A stretch of 64,000 nt of DNA from Alteromonas sp. ALT199 (lineage in GTDB: Bacteria > Pseudomonadota > Gammaproteobacteria > Enterobacterales > Alteromonadaceae): assembly GCF_018619335.1 (NCBI RefSeq), contig NZ_JAHHDX010000149.1, positions 82,779 to 146,778 on the forward strand, read 5' to 3'. Below the pieces are notes generated by a model. The model had not been told where the DNA came from, searched no databases, and saw nothing but the letters and a program-made list of their open reading frames with translations. Both the position numbers and the translations under genes were made by a program. This document shows positions 63,086 to 64,000 of the stretch, in pieces (within the stretch, counting starts at the first letter, position 1; every line of letters begins with the position of its first letter).

Positions 63086-63826
63086 CTACTTATTGAATTG
63101 CTCGCGCAGCATCGAAATATAACCGTCCTCTGCAATTCTATCGTTATCTACTTCCGGTCTGTTGATCAATTCATCATGACTAAGTTTCACCGACACGTTA
63201 TGCGCGGCCCAATCTATATTGTCTATATCGCTTGGCATGAGGACAAGGTGTTTGCCGCCTGGCAGCCAATTATTTGTATCAACGACTAACATTACAATTT
63301 TCCAACTGTGCGTATCTATAATGAAATTGCTAATATGACCTACATTATCAGTTGTAGTGGCAACCTCGTACCCGCCGACTTCTCCAACGGCTCTCAAATG
63401 ATTACTGGTCTTCTTAGGGTGTAACGTGTCAGATTCTTCAGCCTGCTGTAATTCAACAAGTTCATTTGGATGAGCAAACTCGCCCCAAGCCCCTGGTCCA
63501 ATCCAATAGTATCCGTAACCAAAATATTTAAAGAGATTTTCTTCGTATTCTCGAGAAACGGGTTTGTGTTCGTCAATAGATGGGCTATTTTTTAGCTTTT
63601 CAACGGTCATATTCACGTGAACGTTATCCTTGTCACCGTCTAGTTCTGTAACTGCGATGGGGGAAATGACCACCTTTCTGCTAAGCGGAAGCCAAGTATT
63701 AGTATCAGCAACCAAATAACGTACGGTAAAAGTTTCATCGTCGAAAAGGATGTCGCGGATGCCGCCCACCTTGTCATCCACTGCATGAATAGAAAAGTGA
63801 GTAAGCTGTTTTGAACTAATGATCAT
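63086..63826 (-). CDS. PRC-barrel domain protein
   Basis: A 246-residue cytoplasmic protein with two PRC-barrel domains: about 1-75 (VGGIRDILFDDETFTVRYLVADT) and about 150-225 (VGHISNFIIDTHSWKIVMLVVDT), joined by a linker with an aromatic FGYGYYWIGPGAWG segment. The ATG at 63826 follows AAAGGAGG; an in-frame start 42 bases upstream precedes that site. PRC barrels occur in RimM and photosynthetic H subunits; the stand-alone two-domain form is of unknown, possibly stress-related, function. Confidence 0.85.
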   Translation of the reverse strand: MIISSKQLTHFSIHAVDDKVGGIRDILFDDETFTVRYLVADTNTWLPLSRKVVISPIAVTELDGDKDNVHVNMTVEKLKNSPSIDEHKPVSREYEENLFKYFGYGYYWIGPGAWGEFAHPNELVELQQAEESDTLHPKKTSNHLRAVGEVGGYEVATTTDNVGHISNFIIDTHSWKIVMLVVDTNNWLPGGKHLVLMPSDIDNIDWAAHNVSVKLSHDELINRPEVDNDRIAEDGYISMLREQFNK

Positions 63827-63970
63827 AGTTGCGCCTCCTTTGCTAGGGCTCATTGTATAGAATGACAATTATTGTTAGTCAACGTCACTCTTTATTACTC
63901 TAAGTGTAGACAGTCCTTAACCTTTCTGTATTTTCTTCTTAATTAATGTTGATTGAGATCATTTAAGTCA

Positions 63971-64000
63971 ATAAACAAAAAAGCTCGCTTAAGCGAGCTT
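63971..64000. terminator. Terminator hairpin at right edge
   Basis: AAGCTCGCTT/AAGCGAGCTT perfect 10-bp palindrome preceded by a run of A. On the minus strand this would end a gene lying beyond the window. Confidence 0.65.

Overview
The window reads as chromosomal DNA of a marine gammaproteobacterium of the Alteromonadales, most like Alteromonas. This is inferred from protein content: a HexR-controlled Entner-Doudoroff operon, a PL7 alginate lyase, an ExeM-type secreted nuclease, PEP-CTERM and PhoX proteins, and several small stress proteins shared by Alteromonas and Shewanella relatives. No rRNA, tRNA, insertion sequence, prophage or CRISPR array was seen. Spacing is tight and most units end in recognisable intrinsic terminators.

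Region by region. 1-11.4 kb: a large secreted nuclease cut by the left edge, with a dockerin-like tail, followed by a cohesin-like PEP-CTERM protein; an orphan WYL regulator; a hybrid histidine kinase; a PhoX-family phosphatase lipoprotein behind an array of PhoB-type half-sites; a diheme lipoprotein. 11.4-16.6 kb: a three-gene minus-strand operon (glycosyltransferase, GntA-like heme protein, DUF1989), a decayed OmpR-type response regulator beside a small secreted protein, a two-helix membrane protein and a membrane-anchored endonuclease/phosphatase-family protein. 16.9-21.3 kb: a BON-domain periplasmic protein, a PL7 alginate lyase with an extra C-terminal domain, and a secreted nucleosidase.

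21.5-41 kb is the carbon core: pyk, hexR, zwf-pgl-edd-glk-eda, a hexose-6-phosphate mutarotase, gap, malQ, glgB, glgX and gnd. Glycogen or maltodextrin breakdown supplies glucose and glucose phosphate. Glk and Zwf feed 6-phosphogluconate, which either Edd/Eda (Entner-Doudoroff) or Gnd (pentose phosphate) consumes, and Gap and Pyk finish the lower pathway. HexR-like palindromes lie before zwf and pyk and, more weakly, gap. glgC and glgA are not in the window.

41-54.3 kb: msrB, a DUF2989 lipoprotein, a second long-form GAPDH, an M14 carboxypeptidase, an AGCS amino-acid/cation symporter with an unusual insert, a zinc-ribbon/DUF1315/DUF349 unit in which the DUF349 gene is frameshifted near its 5' end, and small envelope-stress genes (DUF1328, small lipoproteins, a YqjD/YqjE-like set).

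54.4-60.1 kb is a five-gene minus-strand phosphorelay operon: a sigma-54 activator, a DHp-only miniprotein, a CHASE3 kinase, a single receiver, and a kinase with three receivers. Upstream and pointing away is a good sigma-54 promoter match leading to a possible 49-residue membrane protein. This phosphorelay plus sigma-54 target is the best candidate for an undescribed system here. The right end holds a LysR regulator, a rhodanese/ArsR divergent pair and a PRC-barrel protein.
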